Shown: positions 63,891 through 64,000 of the stretch, piece by piece | How positions within the stretch are numbered: the stretch's first letter is position 1 | How the letters are laid out: every line of letters starts with the position of its first letter | Assembly (NCBI RefSeq): GCF_004310325.1 | Contig: NZ_SIRT01000010.1 | Location: 99,942-163,941, forward strand | DNA from: Hyunsoonleella flava | Lineage (GTDB): Bacteria; Bacteroidota; Bacteroidia; Flavobacteriales; Flavobacteriaceae | Reading direction: 5' to 3' | Length of the DNA stretch: 64,000 nucleotides | Program-made: the position numbers and the translations under genes | The notes under the pieces: model-generated | The model's input: the letters and a program-made list of their open reading frames with translations, nothing else | Databases searched by the model: none | What the model was told of the DNA's origin: nothing

Positions 63891-64000
63891 TGACCCGTCC
63901 TGAATAAAGGCTACATAATTTTAAACATTATGTATAAAAATGACAAAGTAATCAGACGGTATTCAGAACCTTTTAAACTGAAAATTTTAGACGAACTTAC
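63891..64000 (+). mobile_element. IS3-family insertion sequence, left end
   Basis: TGACCCGTCCTGAATAAAGG begins a terminal-repeat-like sequence (63891-63915) typical of IS150-group elements. It is followed 15 bp later by a transposase OrfA start. The element continues beyond the window. Confidence 0.75.
63930..64000 (+). CDS. IS3-family transposase OrfA, 5' end only
   Basis: MYKNDKVIRRYSEPFKLKIL followed by DELT is visible (24 codons, the last one incomplete). It is the start of the helix-turn-helix OrfA of IS3-family elements. The gene runs off the right edge. Confidence 0.8.
   Translation, partial: MYKNDKVIRRYSEPFKLKILDEL

Overview
The window is a low-GC chromosomal segment of a member of the Bacteroidota, almost certainly a marine-type Flavobacteriaceae. 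The support is: promoters of the TAnnTTTG class, weak or absent Shine-Dalgarno sequences, a type IX secretion (T9SS) type B sorting domain, a flavobacterial Bat/MoxR operon, IPExxxVDY and DUF4382 proteins, SusD-free lipoproteins with a Cys lipobox, and the acpP-fabF-rnc-pyk order common in the family. No rRNA, tRNA or CRISPR array was seen.

Layout. 1-4.7 kb: the N-terminal 607 residues of an M36 metallopeptidase that runs off the left edge, dxs, a small unknown protein and cvpA. 4.7-14.2 kb: a compact inorganic-carbon island. A CbbR-like LysR regulator is divergent from an SbtA-family bicarbonate transporter. Facing them is a minus-strand series of dabB, dabA, a Usp protein, a 98-residue one-TM protein, a SulP/BicA-like transporter and a beta-carbonic anhydrase. 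14.5-24 kb: the complete aerotolerance (Bat) operon, moxR, DUF58, a BatD-like protein, batA, batB, batC, batD and batE. 24-36.5 kb: mostly ordinary genes (DUF4382 lipoprotein, SDR, HD hydrolase, AlbA_2 protein, DinB-like protein, DUF1501/DUF1800 pair, two envelope proteins, ALDH7-type dehydrogenase, isoaspartyl peptidase, CAP lipoprotein).

36.7-50 kb is the most disturbed part. A thioester alpha-2-macroglobulin and its usual partner pbpC are separated by a GIY-YIG/DUF4357 single-gene cassette, two kinds of structured repeat, and a tandem duplication of a divergent pair (secreted T9SS protein | pbpC). Each duplicate has decayed differently: one lost pbpC, the other lost the secreted protein's reading frame. 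50-62.7 kb: YciI lipoprotein, CYTH protein, DNA polymerase IV, an outer-membrane protein, a frameshifted VOC gene, then housekeeping genes (pyk, IPExxxVDY, rnc, fabF, acpP, purN, RNase H, a PfkB kinase and a long PurF-like amidophosphoribosyltransferase). 62.7-64 kb: a tandem pair of probable small RNAs, an SMI1/KNR4 single-gene cassette with the same ~120-bp repeat that follows the GIY-YIG gene, and the left end of an IS3-family element.

The strongest candidates for something new are: (1) the inorganic-carbon island in an apparent heterotroph, which combines three transport systems, a carbonic anhydrase and two unstudied accessory proteins; (2) a four-copy family of about 95-128 bp structured intergenic elements whose hairpin tips are swapped for unrelated palindromes; (3) attC-like ~120-bp repeats behind single accessory genes; (4) the duplicated two-hairpin RNA near 63 kb.
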